Source: Chloroflexota bacterium (GTDB lineage Bacteria > Chloroflexota > Dehalococcoidia > GIF9 > AB-539-J10). Taken from it: 5,262 nt of DNA. The notes beneath the pieces are model-generated. The model worked only from the letters and a program-made list of their open reading frames with translations. It searched no databases and was not told the DNA's origin. Location of the stretch: positions 1-5,262 of the forward strand of contig JADFUX010000089.1 in assembly GCA_015222255.1 (NCBI GenBank). Direction: 5' to 3'. Numbering within the stretch: position 1 is the stretch's first letter; each line of letters starts with the position of its first letter. Shown in pieces: positions 5,194 through 5,262 of the stretch. Made by a program: the position numbers and the translations under genes.

Positions 5194-5262
5194 ATGAGGA
5201 TCTCCATCATAGAGCCAAGAACCCCCTTCTATAATGTCTATTCTGCTTATATTAAGCACCTA
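5194..5262 (+). CDS. N-terminal fragment of a protein, possibly B12-binding/radical SAM (cut by the window end)
   Basis: An open frame of 23 codons starts at the ATG at 5194 and continues past the window end. It begins MRISIIEPRTPFYNVYS. Upstream are GGAGG (5177-5181, a rather long 12-nt spacer) and a promoter with ideal spacing (5132-5160), so the start of a real gene is well supported. The function is tentative. The pattern of a short beta-strand (RISIIEP) followed by a P-x-x-x-NVYS turn resembles the start of the cobalamin-binding domain in B12-dependent radical SAM proteins. The remaining residues are too few to confirm this, and no cluster or cofactor motif is in view. Confidence 0.55.
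   Translation, partial: MRISIIEPRTPFYNVYSAYIKHL

Noticed and set aside
4951..5259. Minus-strand frame of 102 codons with a VGFEPT peptide
   Set aside because: It is also antisense to tRNA-Ser(GGA) and to the promoter and start of the plus-strand gene; it has no ribosome site and no family match.

Overview
The window looks like chromosomal DNA of an anaerobic bacterium. The main evidence is a complete four-subunit pyruvate-type 2-oxoacid:ferredoxin oxidoreductase operon, together with bacterial Shine-Dalgarno sites and -10 promoter elements. A repeat with GTCATTCTGA ends recalls dispersed palindromes I associate with Chloroflexota (Dehalococcoidia-like) genomes. That placement is recollection plus inference, not a computed result.

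Layout. Bases 1-256 hold no gene I can defend. Bases 257-4575 are a long minus-strand block. Read in the direction of transcription it contains a Na+/Ca2+-exchanger-family membrane protein (4575-3568), tRNA-Arg(CCG) (3544-3473), porG (3447-2896), porD (2886-2551), porA (2554-1328), porB (1290-352) and tRNA-Pro(TGG) (331-257). Gaps are 9 to 37 nt, with one 4-nt ATGA overlap, so the por genes are probably one transcript. The flanking tRNAs lie so close (25 and 20 nt) that they may be cut out of the same RNA. Bases 4576-4855 are non-coding and hold nested imperfect inverted repeats. On the plus strand, an extended -10 promoter drives two serine tRNAs (CGA, then GGA) separated by a single nucleotide. 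A second good promoter and a Shine-Dalgarno site then precede a gene cut off by the window end. Its first 23 residues resemble the start of B12-binding/radical SAM proteins.

Function. PorG, PorD, PorA and PorB together form the CoA-acylating, ferredoxin-dependent enzyme that interconverts pyruvate and acetyl-CoA. PorA and PorB carry the thiamine diphosphate chemistry, PorB has one expected iron-sulfur cluster, PorD has two, and PorG is the gamma subunit. I see no obvious functional link between the exchanger and the oxidoreductase beyond position.

Most of the window is well-known biology. The points worth a second look are the tRNA-por-tRNA arrangement, the one-nucleotide tRNA-Ser spacer, the nested repeat, and the asymmetric exchanger motif. 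I see no convincing new defence, CRISPR or mobile system.
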